Positions 63,513-64,000 of a stretch of 64,000 bases of DNA are shown here, piece after piece; position 1 is the first letter of the stretch; every line of letters begins with the position of its first letter. The stretch spans positions 620,001-684,000 of the forward strand of contig CP034120.1 in the NCBI GenBank assembly GCA_003856375.1, read 5' to 3'. The notes beneath the pieces are model-generated. The model saw only the letters and a list, made by a program, of their open reading frames with translations, searched no databases and was not told the DNA's origin. This stretch comes from Glaciecola amylolytica (GTDB lineage: Bacteria; Bacteroidota; Bacteroidia; Flavobacteriales_D; Crocinitomicaceae). The position numbers were made by a program, and so were the translations under genes.

Positions 63513-63554
63513 AAAACCAGTAAGGGCGAAAAATTTTTCGCCCTTACTGGTTTT
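63513..63554. terminator. Perfect 42-bp palindrome (family P, copy 3)
   Basis: Perfect palindrome with 21-bp arms: AAAACCAGTAAGGGCGAAAAA and its complement. It shares the architecture of the 44849 copy, but three stem pairs differ with both strands changed. It lies downstream of the gene ending at 63577 and upstream of the sigma gene. Confidence 0.85.
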
Positions 63555-63576
63555 CTATTGAAAGAATAGCCTTGAT

Positions 63577-64000
63577 TTAACTGTTTCTCTGCAGAACCAC
63601 TTTCCCGCTTAGCCAATGGTTATTTTCATCCAGATAGCGAATCAGATAGATTCCGGTAGTGTAATTTGATAAATCAACCTGAATGCGTTCATCTTTTTTC
63701 AATTTCGGGAGTACTTGCAGCAATTTTCCGCTTAGATCGGTGATGTAAAGTTCTTTGATATCTGTATTCGGAAGAATATGAATAATTCCGTTTGTCGGAT
63801 TCGGGTAATAACTCCAGGTAATTTCAAGATTCTTTGGTTTGACGGAATCTGTTGAATCTGCCGGATGAGTAGAAACAATCGAATCCGGAATATTCAAAGC
63901 CAGATCAGGAATGTTTTGCTGGCAATCCGGCATGTAGGTATAACTTTTCACGATCCGAACCATGATGGTATTCAGTGTTTCCACTTCATAGGAATCTGTC
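63577..64000 (-). CDS. T9SS type A cargo, C-terminal part (cut by window edge)
   Basis: The reading frame is open to the window edge (…TDSYEVETLNTIM…), so the gene's start lies beyond 64000; the GTG and ATG codons inside are not needed as starts. What is visible is a short linker with a Cys (YMPDCQQN) and a Pro/Asp/Ser-rich stretch, then a type A sorting domain ('WSYYPNPTNGIIHIL', 'LYITDLSGKLLQV', 'TTGIYLIRYL', final 'KVVLQRNS'). The catalytic or binding part is outside the window. A palindromic terminator follows. Confidence 0.8.
   Translation of the reverse strand, partial: TDSYEVETLNTIMVRIVKSYTYMPDCQQNIPDLALNIPDSIVSTHPADSTDSVKPKNLEITWSYYPNPTNGIIHILPNTDIKELYITDLSGKLLQVLPKLKKDERIQVDLSNYTTGIYLIRYLDENNHWLSGKVVLQRNS

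Overview
The window looks like a chromosomal piece of a Bacteroidota bacterium, most likely a Flavobacteriales member of the Fluviicola/Crocinitomicaceae type (inference). The signs are: promoters of the TAnnTTTG type, few Shine-Dalgarno sequences, many signal peptides ending in '..SQ' or '..AQ', C-terminal sorting domains of the type IX secretion system (both type A 'YPNP' and type B gliding-associated forms), SusC-like carboxypeptidase-regulatory/barrel proteins, and an RHS/YD-repeat locus with orphan tips. No rRNA, tRNA, CRISPR array or intact insertion sequence was seen.

Layout. 1-1.7 kb: start of a DUF72-like gene and two unknown genes. 1.8-5.1 kb: a TetR regulator and an acyl-CoA-type operon (thiolase, short-chain dehydrogenase, hotdog thioesterase), with matching ATACC-N4-GGTAT operators in front of both the regulator and the operon. 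5.2-13.2 kb: a DUF4382 secreted protein, an AraC regulator and a complete RND tripartite efflux operon. 13.3-14.2 kb: tandemly duplicated small lipoproteins. 14.4-28.3 kb: a polymorphic-toxin region. It holds a 3040-residue RHS shell protein with a HExxH tip, followed by orphan RHS core-plus-tip cassettes, each with a small lipoprotein (candidate immunity) behind it, and ends in a decayed core fragment. 28.4-38.5 kb: an outer-membrane protein, an operon of a nitronate-monooxygenase-like flavoprotein and a two-subunit M16 peptidase, a large type-B T9SS cargo, and a ClC transporter with CBS domains. 38.5-40.8 kb: small AT-rich accessory genes. 40.8-48.9 kb: an M1 peptidase fused to an outer-membrane barrel, a GT9 glycosyltransferase, an orphan histidine kinase and unknown genes. 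49.0-49.6 kb: an 11-copy 56-bp tandem array. 49.7-64 kb: class I and class II fumarases, T9SS cargo proteins (one with a PNGase F-like region), a TonB-receptor-like barrel, an LpxR-like barrel, and an ECF sigma factor overlapping a membrane protein with a formylglycine-generating-enzyme-like domain.

The most notable features are the RHS cassette array, the sigma factor/FGE-domain pair, and several families of short dispersed DNA repeats. These repeats are: (i) near-perfect 40-42 bp palindromes with compensatory changes, used as terminators; (ii) a 38-bp repeat present twice in opposite orientation; (iii) an AATTCGTAATT motif sitting just upstream of four genes in the same orientation; (iv) the 56-bp minisatellite; (v) a 153-bp MITE-like element with C-rich inverted ends.

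All family assignments come from reading motifs in the translated sequence; no database search was run.
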